Positions 1 through 11,988 are shown, counted from the first letter of the stretch. The stretch is 64,000 bases of DNA from Oreohelix idahoensis (GCA_024509875.1 JAMPIV010014843.1:496001-560000), one strand, 5' to 3'. Made by a program: numbers and translations. The notes: generated from the letters alone by a model not told the origin.

Positions 1-138
1 CGATCTAATCATAAAAGCCAGAACCTTGCCAGATATTCAATCATCCTACAGCCATTTGAATTCTCCATTGAACATATTCCTGGCACTGAAAATTGTGTGG
101 CAGATGCATTGTCACGTAATCCTATTGACGACGAATAA
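1..138 (+). pseudogene. 3' end of a gypsy pol gene (RNase H C-terminus), cut by the window edge
   Basis: The frame is open from base 1 to a TAA at 136-138. It ends with the pattern I-L-Q-P-F-x-F-S-I-E-x-I-x-G-x-x-N-x-x-A-D-x-L-S-R-N-P, the usual end of the RNase H/connection region of Ty3/gypsy Pol. The same end, with about two thirds of residues equal, closes the complete element at 43530-48191, so this is a related but older family member in the opposite orientation. In both, Pol ends at RNase H with no integrase after it. The rest of the gene lies outside the window, so whether it is intact cannot be judged. Confidence 0.8.
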
Positions 139-1184
139 TCAACATTGACACTCTTAAACTATTTCAATCAGCACTACATTGGATTGAACGAAGTATCAAC
201 TATAAAGGAACTAACCTTGCCTTCAATTTAAACTTTATAAACACTATATGCATCACAGAATGAACTAAAAGACAATCAAGGTATATATACTGACATTCGA
301 ACTTCGTCTAACGTCCATACACGATATATGAATATTCGTTGAACAATCATGGAACAATATCTGACGACAAGTCGAACTTATTATCCTATGTGCACTTAAT
401 TCTTGGATGCTGGGATAAATGACATTTCTTTCCAACGTAAACGTTTGAACATTTTTGCCTAAAAGAATTCATCAGGATCAAGACTACGGATGGATCATCA
501 TATCCTATACTAATTAATTAGTTAACTTAACTTCTTAATTGAATTATTATCAATAAAATGAAATGTGAGAAAAAAATGAAATGAAAGAACAAAAAAGAGA
601 ACGAAATACTAAAAGAAGAAATTATGAAAAGAGAAAATAAATCTCACACAAGTATTAGATTAATAATTTTTTTTTTAATGTACCTATACATTATTTAGTT
701 AGTTAAATTAGATAGTTATTATTCACTAACACTTAACACACACAATTAAGTTAAAACTTATATTCGAATTTCTTTCTATTTCTTCTCACTTATTTTGTCT
801 TTTTCTTCTCTCATAACATCGCGTTACATTAGAACCTTAATAATTTAACTCTTAATTTAATTAATTAATTTAATTTTAATTAGTCAAATTAATTCCTATA
901 TGACATACTAATACGACAGACCTTACTTTAATTTAATTTTATCATTCACTATTAACATTGGACATTTATTTAGTTGATATAATAATATGTATAATATTGA
1001 TATATAATGTGATTTATGTTAGATGACTATGACAAATAGTTAGTTGACACGACCGCAACACGGTTCTACTCAGAACATCGTCGGCCATATGTCACAATTG
1101 TGTTAAATTTTTTTGAAAAATTGTTAAGTCGGATAGATATTGAAAAAAAATCTATCGATTTTTTTTCCCCGGTGTACAGGGAAT
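139..1184 (+). mobile_element. AT-rich 3' untranslated region of the gypsy element, ending in a polypurine tract
   Basis: About 1 kb of very AT-rich sequence with no open frame lies between the pol stop and the LTR. The complete element on the other strand has a region of similar length and composition (42405-43529). Just before the LTR both carry a run of T or A next to CCCC-GGTG, then an ACAGGGAAT-like purine stretch that fits a polypurine tract priming plus-strand synthesis. I see no host gene in this stretch. Confidence 0.65.
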
Positions 1185-2000
1185 TGTTACGGTATATGAT
1201 ATTAACGCCGTCTGCTAAAGGTTACCAGACGTGCAATTGTAAAGGTTAAGACATTTAATATATTGCGATAGATGTTTCAATTACTGAACGCTTCATACAC
1301 GATCGATTATGACGTGTATAGCGTTGTTTAGGACACAGTCGGTAACTAAGAAACGCTACCCTTTGTTACTTGACCGCCAAGCTGAATAGCTGCGTTTTTC
1401 TAACCTTCCAATTTAATGGCAGGATATAGCCATTTTATGTGCATTTTTGATGGATCAGGGTCAGTCCTAAAACTCTATATAAGAGGGAAATTATTGGAGG
1501 TTAGTATTTAACTAGAATCCTCAGAAGGATGAGAATAATCGTCAAATTCGTATGAATATATTCAGACTCGCAGTCTCACTGTCGGCAGGTAGCCATGTCT
1601 ATCTGCTCGTGCATATAGCTGTGATGTTCTGACGACAATACTGCATTGTATCCTCATAACGGACATTGACACATAAACAGCAGTCTACGTTGTTGATTAA
1701 TTTATGCATGACTTATATGGACTTACGCTCTACCCCTATTGGAATTGATCATCATGTATGTATCACTGTGAATAAATGTATGGACTCAATGAACCGACTT
1801 ATCACGTCAATGGAATTACAAGTTCAATATAATTGCAACTTCCAAATGTTTGCTCACACGTTTTTCTACCCCACCCCGCATTCGCGTAAAGCAACACCAA
1901 TTGACACGATGAAAATCTTGAATGAAACCATATAAGAACTCAACTAACATGGCCAGAATTTATAACCACTTTATTGACATTATATGGAACATTGTTGTCA
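1185..2000 (+). repeat. Diverged 3' LTR of the gypsy element (right end approximate)
   Basis: It starts TGTTACGGTA, the same first ten bases as the 796-bp LTR of the complete element on the minus strand (42404 leftward), directly after the purine tract. Similar blocks follow in the same order, including a CTCACTGTCGG block and a GCATATAG block. A TATA-like TATATAAG lies at 1476-1483. The 3' edge is uncertain: by about 2046 the sequence belongs to another gypsy fragment. The short open frames at 1666-1935 and 2007-2195 fall in this LTR or the next fragment and do not look like genes. Confidence 0.6.
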
Positions 2001-2045
2001 AATTGAATGTTCCAGAACAACAGAGAAGATCGCCTTCAACATATA

Positions 2046-3332
2046 CGTCATAGAACTACTGTCATCCGTAGCTGTCAAGTGATTGCTATCCTCAATTGCA
2101 TCATCCTCCTCCATGCTCCAATGTCGACTCATAAAATCCGCTCAAACATTCTCCTTCCCTGGTATGTATTGCCCTTTGAACGAGTACACGCTTAACAGGA
2201 GAGCCCAATCTTTGCATTAAAGTCCTTATTGGCTGCTAGGAATGCCAATGAAGCATGATCTGTTTGTACTGTGAAAGGAACTGCGTATAAATATTCGTGG
2301 TGTCTCCTGATTCCGTTCACGAGTGCCAAACATTCTCTCTCCACGGTCGAATAATTCATTTCTGCTGTATTCAGTGTGCGGCTGCTGTAGGCAACTGGAA
2401 ACAACGTGTTCGGATGTTGGTCATCTGCCTGAAGCAGTGTTGATCCTATTCCCTGTCCGCTGGCGACTACACGAAAAATGAAAGGTTTATTAAGGTCGGG
2501 TAGCCTTAGAATGTGGTATTTGGACAGCTGTCCCTTCAGAGTTACGTAAGCACTTTCACACTCTGCGGTCTAAACAACCTTATCGGTTTTTCCCTTTCTT
2601 GTGAGGTCAGTGAGAGGCGCTGTAAGACCATTAAAGTTTTTGATAAACTTTTGGTAATACGATAAACTTTTGGTAATACGCACAAAGTGAGAGGAAAGAA
2701 CGTGTGTCTCTCTTTGTTTTTGGCCTCTTTGCTGAACGTATCTTCTCGGTGTTTTTTGCAACTGGCCACATACAACCTTGAGAAATGGTATGCCCTAGGA
2801 AGTCAAGCTTTTCAAAGCCGATTAAACATGTGCTAGGTCGGGATGTCAAACCAGCTTCCTTTAGTCTCCTAAGGAGCATAGCGACCGTAGCAATATGTTC
2901 TTCGTAGTTCACCGTTGCAATAAGTATATCGTCCATGAAATTGTGTATGTTTGGACTTTGCAATGGTTCTAAAAGCTTTCTCAACATCCTGGTGAAGACT
3001 CCTGGTGCGTTGTGCAACCCAAAAGGCATAACATTGAAAGTATAATGTCCATCACTGGTGCTAAAGGCTAACATCGATTTAATTTCCTCCTTGACTGGTA
3101 TTTGGTAATAACCTTTACTCAGGTCAATTTTGGAGAAAACTTTAGCCTTGCTAAGTTTAATAAACAGTTCAGAGGCATTTTGCAGTGGTTCTGGTTGGAA
3201 TTCAGTGACTGTATTGAAAAGATAATAGTCAATACACAGCCGAACTTCATAATTAGGTTTCTGCAACAGTACGACGCTTGAGCTATAAGGAGATGTAGAC
3301 TCGCTAATATTACAAGGCACCACGATGGGCAC
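2046..3332 (-). pseudogene. Ty3/gypsy reverse transcriptase-RNase H fragment, dead
   Basis: Read leftward, 3332-2680 encodes a Ty3/gypsy reverse transcriptase core: LCIDY, S-K-I-D-L-S-K-G-Y-Y-Q-I-P, MPFGLHNAP and the catalytic FMDDILIA, then the thumb and the start of RNase H. The frame is then broken by a perfect 19-bp tandem duplication (2642-2660 and 2661-2679), which repeats the YYQKF codons and shifts the frame. A TAG follows near 2571. RNase H resumes at about 2404-2192, with another early stop. The gag, protease and integrase parts are absent. A second copy at 58110-58930 shares the TAG and the later stop, so both descend from an already dead element. The sequence is closest to the 28636-32028 family but distinct. 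Confidence 0.85.
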
Positions 3333-3349
3333 TTATTGTTTTGTCAATC

Positions 3350-3455
3350 AGTGATCAAGACATGGAAAGAACATGAGCTGATGGTGCACGGCAGGAGGAC
3401 TTGGCATGTGTTTGTTAAAGACCTATGCTCCCTTGTGAGCTAAAGGGTACTGCTT
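3350..3455 (+). mobile_element. LINE Y 3'-end fragment
   Basis: About 100 bp match the 3' end of the LINE family at 57390-57460 (the GGAGGACTTGGCATGTGTTT block) and its minus-strand copy at 61100-61200, including the tail with GCTCC-CTT-GAGCTAAAGG. It is a short 5'-truncated remnant between the dead gypsy fragment and the gene that follows. No target-site duplication was found. Confidence 0.6.
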
Positions 3456-3656
3456 GCATGTTATCATTATGTCACCACTGTGTGTACACATGCATTGCTT
3501 TGATGTACTATCAGGGAGGCCCACTTCAGCAGTGGTCCCTTGTCCCATAAGAAATTAGAAACGAGGAAATGATTACACATGATTGTTCATAAATTGAATG
3601 GTATCCTCATGTCACTATTCAGACTAATATTTTCCATGTTACTTTCTTCTTTTTAG

Positions 3657-5281
3657 GGTTTCCAATGTCAGGAAAAGGGCTGCAGCTATCGAGAAGTGGT
3701 TTGGACAACTATCTGAGGCAGGTAGCTCCAATACTGCAGACATGCAGGAATGCTGTTTATGAAATCACGCAAAGGAAATTGCTTTTTCACAATACACGGC
3801 TTGAGTTAGAAAATGTTACATTATCATTTGATATGATTCCATTTGTAGTTGAGGAACACGAAAAAAGTCTCGCCTGCGATCCCTCTCGTAATGTCATTAA
3901 GACAGACAAGGAAGCATTGTATCTGATGGAGTTTTTAAAAGTGTACTGTGGAAAGCTTACACGTGTGGTGGTAAAAGTGCTTGATGTGCAAACAAATCTT
4001 CAAAATAAAGATAGCACCCTGTCAAGGAAAGTCAACAAACTCACTGCATTTAAAAATGGCCTTGATGAATTCACCAGAGTTTTGGACAAAATGTATGCCT
4101 TCTATTCAGCAAAATTATCAGATTTCTTACCTGCAGTTCACCTTCCTTCACTTGAAGATGTTAAAAAAATGAAAGAGAAGTTTAACAGTATCAAAAGAAA
4201 ACTGAAAAAGGATGAACTATCTGCTTTGTTTGCTGAGTATGATAGTGATTTCTACAAAAGTACGGAAATTATATTTTGCACAATCCTTGGTCTCACTGAA
4301 GAGTATGGTGACCGGCTTTTCAGATTAGACACAAATGTGTGTAAGCATCAGCCTGTAATGTACTACCTTGAGAGGTGGATAGAAAATAAAGAGAGAAAAA
4401 TGGAGGAAGATGAGATCCAGTGTCAGTCTGGTAAACAGGGCTTAGTGGAAAACATGCAGAAGCTGGGGTTTAATCAACATACATCAATCGTCATATCTAA
4501 TAGCATCCCTGCCGATTTTATTGATTTACATAACCCTTCATTCTGGGCTCTGCGTTATCTGGACTATGCCTATAATCATCACCCTCTTTTGTCTAAGAGA
4601 TCAAGATATCCGCATAATAAGAACGTTTTAGATGAATGGTTTGAAGTGAATCTACCTTTGGACAACCTACTAGAGCTTAGTGTGCCTCAGGATGCACTGC
4701 TGTCTTCTGTGAGAATGATTAATATATCTTCTGGTAAAGGTCAGGGTGATACTCTTGTTGAAATTTTTTTTGATAGAACAGAGTAAGGATATATACTACA
4801 AACTACTCTACCATGGAACAACACATGAACGTGCCATATCGATTGTTACTGAAGGAATCTTTAATGAAACTTGTACTATGCAAGATTTTTCACAAGGATT
4901 AGGCTTCTATTTATCATTTGAATTTGAACAAGCCAAGGCTTGGGGCAAAGCTGGCAGGGGAGATCATCACGCAGTTATCGTGTACAAGGTGAATTACAGC
5001 TTGCTAGATACAGTAGAGAAGTATGGCTTGGACCTAACTCAAGACAAGTCTTTGTGGGAGAAAGTAGTGAGATCTTTTCGATATGGTACGGGTAGGTGTA
5101 AAAATATTTTTGAAGATTATGCTTTTATTCAAGGGCCAATGTGTAAGAATTCAAAATATGTTCGAAAGAATGAACCATTGCAGTGCTTTGAGGAGACTGC
5201 TGTTCAATTTTGTATCCGAAGCCGTAGCTATGCGAAAGAATTTGGGAGCCAAAATAACATTGCTTGTATTATTTTTTATTA
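3657..5281 (+). CDS. Probable host gene with a DUF3990-like ADP-ribosyltransferase-fold domain; frame change at a T8 run
   Basis: Two overlapping frames make up this gene. The first runs from ATG 3665 to a stop at 4784-4786 (373 residues). It is mostly helical and not recognised, with a lysine-rich stretch near residues 165-190. The second is open across 4746-5281. Its C-terminal part has the marks of an ADP-ribosyltransferase-fold domain resembling DUF3990: LYHGT near 4810, GLGFYLS near 4905, then A-K-A-W, D-Y-A-F-I-Q-G-P near 5115 and E-T-A-V-Q-F-C-I-R-S near 5205. The frames meet at eight T (4764-4771), where a +1 shift, or one T fewer, joins them. A pyrimidine tract and AG at 3655-3656 look like a splice acceptor, so 3657 may begin an internal exon and ATG 3665 need not be the true start. 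Activity and substrate are unknown. It may be a host gene, a recent pseudogene, or a gene with a sequencing error at the homopolymer. Confidence 0.7.
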
Positions 5282-6875
5282 AATTTCCTGAATCTGTAAC
5301 TGCCATACTTTTTACTGCTTTATGAAGTCTTCTTTATCTTTCCACTGCTGCTGTGTGACCTGGAAAGTAGTCATATTCTTATACTATTGATGTTTAGCAT
5401 GTATTATTATGCACCAGAGTTAATTTATTTTGTCGCAAGCTAGTGTTTCCTCAGTGGAGCAGTTTTTGCATGTGATGTTAGGAAACTTCAGTGTAGTTTC
5501 TAAGTCTTCTTGAAAATTTGTTGCCTGGAAGTGTGGATTATAATAACAAAGAGATTGTATTCATTAATTTGACAAGAATTTAACCATTCCCGTTTAAGGT
5601 AGTTTTTAGGTTTTGTCCACGCACTGATGTGTTCTGATTTTTTTCCTGTGTGGTATTTTAAAACATTCGGTAAACATGTCTGTGTATGAGAAAAGAAAAA
5701 CTCTATTTTCATGCTTTAGTGTGGTCAAAGCTAAGTTTCACATAAAAGCTGGTTTTTTTTTTTTTTTTTTAAATAAAATCTAAAACTAATGCTGTTATGT
5801 TGTATGCTAAAAATATCGTGCCCTACATTCATGTAATGCAGCCCTTGACAGTCTCGCAGCATTTTACAAAGTTATAAATAAAATCAGGTTTATGCAAGAT
5901 ATGCTTTCCTGTAGTACCTTTGTTTAGAAAACCAAAAAATTTTATGACAAGAAGGCTTTGATTTTAGCAGATGATGGGCCATTTTTATGCTTTTAAAAAG
6001 TGTTATCAGGATCAAATGTATGTTTCGTGATATCTGTACAGAAGGCTTATTGAACTGGAATAGGCCTAATGTTGAATGTCCATCTTGTACCAGTATTAAA
6101 CTTGCTGAGGCCCTTCTTTCAAGCATTTGTATAACATTAATTACTGCATCACTTGAATACTGTTCTCTGCAATGATACTTTCAAAATACTGTAAATCTTC
6201 ACTTACTGGTAATTTAATAATATTATTTTTGTCTTGATTTAATATGCATACTAATGTAGATCTTCTTTTTTGTCATTACCAGTCTCTCTTTAGGGAAAAC
6301 TAATGTATTTGCAAGAGGGTGAGGTATTAAATCGACTTGAATAAGAAGACAGGATAATGAGTTTGAAAAAAAAAAGTTCACACTGCTTTTGCTATGAAAG
6401 ATCACAAATACTTGAAATAGAATTGCATATTGGTTTCTTAATTTCTTCAGCCTAATTTTCAGTTAAGTGTTGGGTACACATTTTCTGTTTTATTTGCATC
6501 AGAGCATTTTTTTTCCTCTCCTTTGAATCTTTTCTTTCAGTATACGATTTTTGTTATTTGTTTAATAAATATTATAATTGTTGGTAAATGTATGTTTAAT
6601 AAATATTAATTTGTTCCTATACTTGTTTTTTGCGTGTTTTGTTTACTATTATTAATGGTCTTATTATTATTACTTGTTTTTGGGCTGGGTCTTTGGGTAT
6701 CTAGCAACCAGTGTAGATGGAGAAGTGTGTCACCAGGATAGGAAGATTTTAAGGTGCCTCAAATATAGTGTATCTGAGGTACATACACTTACTGGTACAC
6801 ATAATGTTCAGTTGCTGTGTCACATGACCTAAGATATTATTAGCCTTTATAAGGTTGCACAAAAATCCTAATGTT
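5282..6875 (+). other. Likely 3' untranslated and downstream region of the gene; no other gene seen
   Basis: This is AT-rich sequence with a T-rich run at about 5753-5770 and AATAAA polyadenylation signals at 5772-5777, 5877-5882 and 6564-6569. The second or third would suit the gene upstream. Short open frames here have no recognisable features. Nothing else stands out up to the CGAA repeats at about 6876. Confidence 0.4.
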
Positions 6876-7161
6876 ACGAACGAACGAACGAACGAACGAA
6901 CTTTATTTTCAAAGGGTTAAGAATTTGGCACGCAGGCCCGTCTGACATTCTGCCCTTCCTCTCTCTCTCATCATATATACTATATCCTTTCATCCTCATA
7001 TTTACTATAAGCATAATTAAGGCATTTTATCATTATAAAAGTAATATTACATTTGCAATAATCATCATAATTAAAGTACGTTTTTAACATTAAAAAAGAA
7101 TAATAATAATAATAATGAATGTAAAAATAAAATAAATAAAAATAAAAATAAACATTAATAC

Positions 7162-7201
<40 letters not shown>

Positions 7202-7314
7202 GTAGGTAGGTAGGTAGGTAGGTAGGTAGGTAGGTAGGTAGGTAGGTAGCTAGCTAGCTAGCTAGCTAGCTAGGTAGGTAGGTAGGTAGGTAGGTAGGTA
7301 GGTAGGTAGGTAGG

Positions 7315-7389
<75 letters not shown>

Positions 7390-7560
7390 TTTATGGTGGT
7401 ATATAATAAGAACTCGTGACATTTTGGGAATCCGCTGCTGAATGACCTGGGACTTAGTGTGTTGTCAGCACATGCGGAAAATGTTCCCACAGGTGAGCAG
7501 CTTTGAGTCCCAAACAGATACTGCCACAGAGAGTGAATTGTTGACGCCTCCACTATACGA
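6876..7560 (-). mobile_element. CR1/L2-like LINE 3' end, split by a microsatellite
   Basis: Read on the minus strand, 7510-7400 encodes a remnant of the pattern A-A-H-L-W-x-x-F-P-H, the usual C-terminus of CR1/L2-type LINE reverse transcriptases. A 3' UTR follows, with a block GGGCAGAATGTCAGACGGGC (about 6938-6957 on the plus strand), and the element ends in a short tandem tail (TTCG)n at about 6876-6903. Such tails are typical of CR1/L2 elements. The compound microsatellite at 7162-7390 lies within it. A sister fragment follows at 7600-8020. Confidence 0.6.
7162..7390. repeat. Compound microsatellite (GATA)n-(GGTA)n-(GCTA)n-(GGTA)n-(GATA)n
   Basis: About 230 bp of tetranucleotide repeats change unit in a symmetrical order: GATA, GGTA, GCTA, GGTA, GATA. 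The 95-residue open frame running through it (7266-7553, minus) is only a translation of the repeat (Ser-Ile-Tyr-Leu and similar) and not a gene. Confidence 0.95.
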
Positions 7561-7599
7561 GATCCAGCTTTATGACCTATGCTCCTTAGGGAGGTAAAG

Positions 7600-8020
7600 G
7601 GTATTGACTGATAGATAAGAATCGTGCATATAGGCCCGTCTTACATTTTGCCCTTCCTCTTACTCATCTTTTATTGCTAGTTATTCAGACATTCTCCATA
7701 CTTAAGGTGTTAGTTTAATGGCGATGCAACATTATAAGTAGTATAAAAGCATACATTTACAGTATTTGATTACAATTAAGAAGTAAGATATATTAAAATG
7801 AAAAACTAGATCATTAGACCCTCCATACAGTATATTAGATAATAATTCGAAATATAATCCCTTAGGGCGGCATATAATTGGCACTCATAATGTATTTGAA
7901 CAGTCTACGATTATATGAGTAGGGACTGTGCATGTTTTTAAGATCATGTGGAAGATTGTTCCAAAGATGAGCAACTAAGTAAGTTTGTCAGATTTGGCCT
8001 TTTGAATTGCTTCCCATATC
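7600..8020 (-). mobile_element. Second CR1/L2-like LINE 3' fragment
   Basis: On the minus strand, around 7990-7850, the sequence reads V-A-H-L-W-N-N-L-P-H-D-L-K-N followed by R-R-L-F-K-Y, the conserved end of many CR1/L2/I-type LINE proteins. The 3' UTR block AGGCCCGTCT-ACATT-TGCCCTTCCTC (about 7632-7661) matches that of the fragment at 6938. The reading frame is short and stops soon after, so this is a truncated copy. Confidence 0.6.
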
Positions 8021-8442
8021 ATTGTGCTGTGCTCTAGACACCATGGGATATCTTATTCTTGAATGTGGCTGAGTCTTTTAGCCATTACTGAGAAGAATAT
8101 CTTCCTTCTGATGTGCCTTTTGGGTAGTATACTTCATTCCCCTTATTCCATTCTTTTCTTGTGAGGCAGTTTTTTTTTTTTCCATGCATATTTCAGTAAT
8201 CTGAGCAGCTGTGTGAGAACTTTCAGAACAACTTTTTATATGCAACAGATGGGGCATTATTAGGACCTGGGATAATTTGCAACACACTTTTTGAACAGTG
8301 CTTGATATTTCTTGTATTGTAAGGGGCTTGATATTGATTTAATCTCCTGGTTTACTGGGCCATTTAAGACTGCCACACTGCTGAGAGTCTCATACTTGTG
8401 ACTAAAAGTCTTTCTTATGTCTTCTTTCAGTTCGTCTTTCCT
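8021..8442. other. No gene seen; left flank of the 43-kb composite element
   Basis: Mixed sequence with only short, unremarkable open frames. The five bases before the composite's first LTR are TTCCT; those after its last LTR are CCTGA. Confidence 0.3.
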
Positions 8443-9486
8443 TGTAACCGTGGGGTACTGGGGGTTTGCTGTTTGTACGAAGAGTCTAGTTAATCGACTA
8501 GCCTATACGCTAGAGATGGAAAATGTTCTTCAACAGACTTAATGTTGTACCAGGTTCTGGGAAGATCCTCTAAGGTGTTTTAGTTTGGGAGCAGTTAGTA
8601 AGACATTATAGGTTTCTCAACAGACATTCCTTTCTTCCATTCATGGTTATGGCTTAGCAATAAATTGACGACCTCTCTTTGGTGTCAACATGATTTTTAA
8701 TGATCATAACTTATGTACATGACGGCGTGAAGATTTAAAACATGCATTATTCATTCAATTACAAGTGCAAGTTGCTCTTATTAATATAGCATGGGGAATC
8801 GACATCGTATGAATCAAGCTTATTCAGCTCCTGTCTACTTCTTCCTTCATATACCAGTTTGCGTTGATCCAAATACATACAAGCAGTTTTAGTTCAGACA
8901 GATTAATTCAATTTTATCATTATGTTAGGTTAGATGCTCATATTCTACCTACCGTTGGTGCTTCTACAGGGCAAATTCACATCTCTGCATTTTTCTCAAG
9001 GTGCAACCTGCAGCCATTAGTTCTTTTCTAAGTGAGCAAGGGCTATCTTTCCTTGATATGAAAATATGATGGGAAATCTGAACACTCTACTTACAGTTCT
9101 CCTTGTATGGAATATCTCACATATTATATACCAGGATAATGCAACTGTTAAGTGAACACATCATGTAATTTAATCGAAAAATCCTCGAAAGTTTAGCAGC
9201 CTAAGGACAACACGTCCGACCCTATTAAGACTGATCTGTAGCTGACCCTTGGTCGGGGAAGCCCGCTGGGTTTCAGCTCAATCTGGGTTAGCGTTGCGTG
9301 ATCTATGTTTATTCAGCTCACGATTGGACAATAATTTATCTACGCTATTACTATCATGATCTGTTTCTACTATAAATTTACGGTTTAATTTTTTTATTTA
9401 TTTATTTTAATAAATTCCTATCAACCAACCTGTAGTCTGTTTTAGTTAGAAGTGATAATTCCTAAAGTGACGAACTCACTGTCACA
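8443..9486 (-). repeat. LTR a of the composite (uninterrupted)
   Basis: This 1044-bp copy has no insertion, so it is the empty-site control for LTRs b and c. CAACAGACTTAATG at 8531-8544 is whole here. In the other two LTRs the gypsy family with 796-bp LTRs has inserted right after CAGAC and duplicated it. The ends are TGTAACC...GTCACA. Confidence 0.85.
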
Positions 9487-11039
9487 TATAGATCCTGGGG
9501 CCCTGCAAATGTATCCCGTAGGGAGACATTTGTATACTATCAATATCCAAAAATATCCCAAAAATTTTCTATGTTAAAAATAATTTTCAGAAAAATTTCA
9601 AAGTCCAAAAATGTTTCTGAAAGAATTTAACTTAATTCCTACACTGGGGTCCTATGTCTATATGAGGTCGTCTGCTATGTAAAAAACCCTAGTAGTGGAC
9701 ATCAACTTCAAAAAGTTTAAACTATCCAGCATATCATAACATTTTTCACCAAATTTTCTAATTGGCAACACTGACCAACGAAATATTCCTAACATTCTTC
9801 TAATAGATAAGATTGTCACTGAAAAGATGTGATGAGTGGCAACTTCACCAGTTGGCAACACTGGCCAACAAAAATTTTAAACATCCATGAAGTCATCACA
9901 CAAAATATGGGGAGTGGCAACATTGGGAACATGAACAATAAAATATCTTATTTGCATAACTTAATTGTCATTTCATTCAGAAATATAGTTGAAAATATTC
10001 TACCAGACATGGCGGGGGAAGAATGTTATATAATCTCCGTTTCTTTTTTTTTTCATGTCATAAGACTCCGAGTGGTTCAAAAAATTTATGTTATTTTCAA
10101 TCTTGGTTTTCCAAAAAGTTTTTGGGCCTAACTTATTTACTGATTATGCATTCCAATTATATTCCAGTATAAAGTATTCCAAATATCCACATCATCCTTG
10201 CAATGACGATCCAATTGTATAAGTCAGTTAATTCATCCGTGGTGATTCATCATGTTTTCGCTTACACATTATTACATATGGGAAACAATTGCAGACATGT
10301 ATATAAACATTTTCTAACCAATTCATTTTGATAAGCAATTATAATGTACATAATAAAGATGATTGAAAAATATCATGACTTGTCCCTATTTATTTGTATC
10401 CGAAATTTTCTTCCAGTCTTGGATTTCTTCCAAGTGATATGTGTAGCTATTTTTTTTCAAAGTATCTAACACCGTAGAAATTATTCTAAAATTTTTTATT
10501 TTTTTTTTCAATATCTTTCTCCAAACATCCATATAAGTTATGCGTCTAGTAGTGATCCTGTTTATTAAGAATTTGGTTATGTCCAATCACTGATAGATTT
10601 ATTTTATTTATCCTCTGTCAAGACAATCTTCCTTGAAGTATATATATATATTTTTTTTTTTTCAAAAGTCTTTCTTGAACTATCAGTTAGTCATTATCCA
10701 ACATCAAGTAGTCAGCAATCATTAAAACAATGTTTACAACATTTTACCAATATGTTAAATACAAGGAAAAAATTTTCAAAGCATCATGGATTCTGTACAT
10801 TAGGTTCTGTATTAGTTCATTTTTTTCTCTGTTAAGACAATCTTCCCGGTATTCCTGACCATTATATATTTATGTTATCCTAAGGCATCCTTGTATATAG
10901 TTTACTATTTTCTTTTTCCATAAGTCCAATTTGTCAGTTATGGTGCTCTAGATCATTTATTTAATCCTTGCGAGTGATCCTGTTACTTCTAGAAATTCAT
11001 CCTTAATGGTTCCTTATGTACGATACTTAGCAATGCCTT
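9487..11039 (-). mobile_element. Internal region 1, first part: non-coding
   Basis: Nearly identical to 35359-36911 of internal 2. It is AT-rich and short frames such as 9658-9861 and 9829-10131 have no recognisable domain, though they recur in the sister copy because the DNA is duplicated. I see no gene here. Confidence 0.7.
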
Positions 11040-11453
11040 CATACATGCCACACCTCAGACATGAAAAACCTGTACAAGAAATCCAAAAACCCTGTACAGA
11101 GACCCGCAAAACCTGTACAGACTGAAAAACGTAACAATAGAGTTAATTAATGTACAAATATATTCAATTAGATGGTTCTGCACCATCATAGTGACATGCG
11201 CCCTTTGCCTTTTTAAGCATGTCTTCACTTGCTTTAAAACCTAAACAACAAGAGTTAGAATTTATTTTGTACCGGTATTGTAGAAAAGCTGTGACTGTAT
11301 CATCATTTAGTCTATTTCTGCAAAAAAAATTAATACAATTTATGGTGGAAATGAAGAACAGTTTGGTGTGTGTTCTATAGTGCCTTATAAAAGTATAGAT
11401 CTAAAGAGACCAGTAATAAGCGTTATGGGTTAGGTTTAGGAATCTTAAATCAA

Positions 11454-11678
<225 letters not shown>

Positions 11679-11988
11679 AAAGCTAGCAATGAAAATATAA
11701 ACTGGCGCAATATTATATATTCTCTACCGAACTTCAAAAATTGGAATAGCCGTTATACCCATACGAATTTTAGTGTCAATCAAATATTGATAGTAATTAA
11801 TTATTTAATAAATATAAATCATTGGATGACCGTAATGATGATCACCCAAGGCAAAATCACATTGTTTTTTAAAGAAACGAAATTAAAACTAAGAAGAGAA
11901 GTAACTCCAAATAAACTTTTCTCTGACCTGGTTAAGATGCAAATTTGCCTTGCTTTTGTGGGTTTTTTTTCAGTTTCATAATTTGGTC

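Noticed and set aside
1185..2195. Frames of 89 and 62 codons at the left end
   Set aside because: They lie in an LTR and in an antisense gypsy fragment; no start context or domain.
3665..5281. Classical PARP catalytic domain
   Set aside because: The H-G-T and G-F-Y-L-S pattern fits the wider ADP-ribosyltransferase fold, but the spacing and the D-x-x-x-x-G-P block fit DUF3990 better; I could not place the PARP catalytic Glu.
7266..7553. 95-codon open frame with Ser-Ile-Tyr-Leu and Leu-Pro-Thr-Tyr repeats
   Set aside because: It is the translation of the GATA/GGTA microsatellite joined to a LINE remnant.
9829..10131. 100-codon frame conserved at 35701-36003
   Set aside because: The copies are nearly identical because the whole internal region is duplicated; this does not show coding constraint, and no domain is visible.
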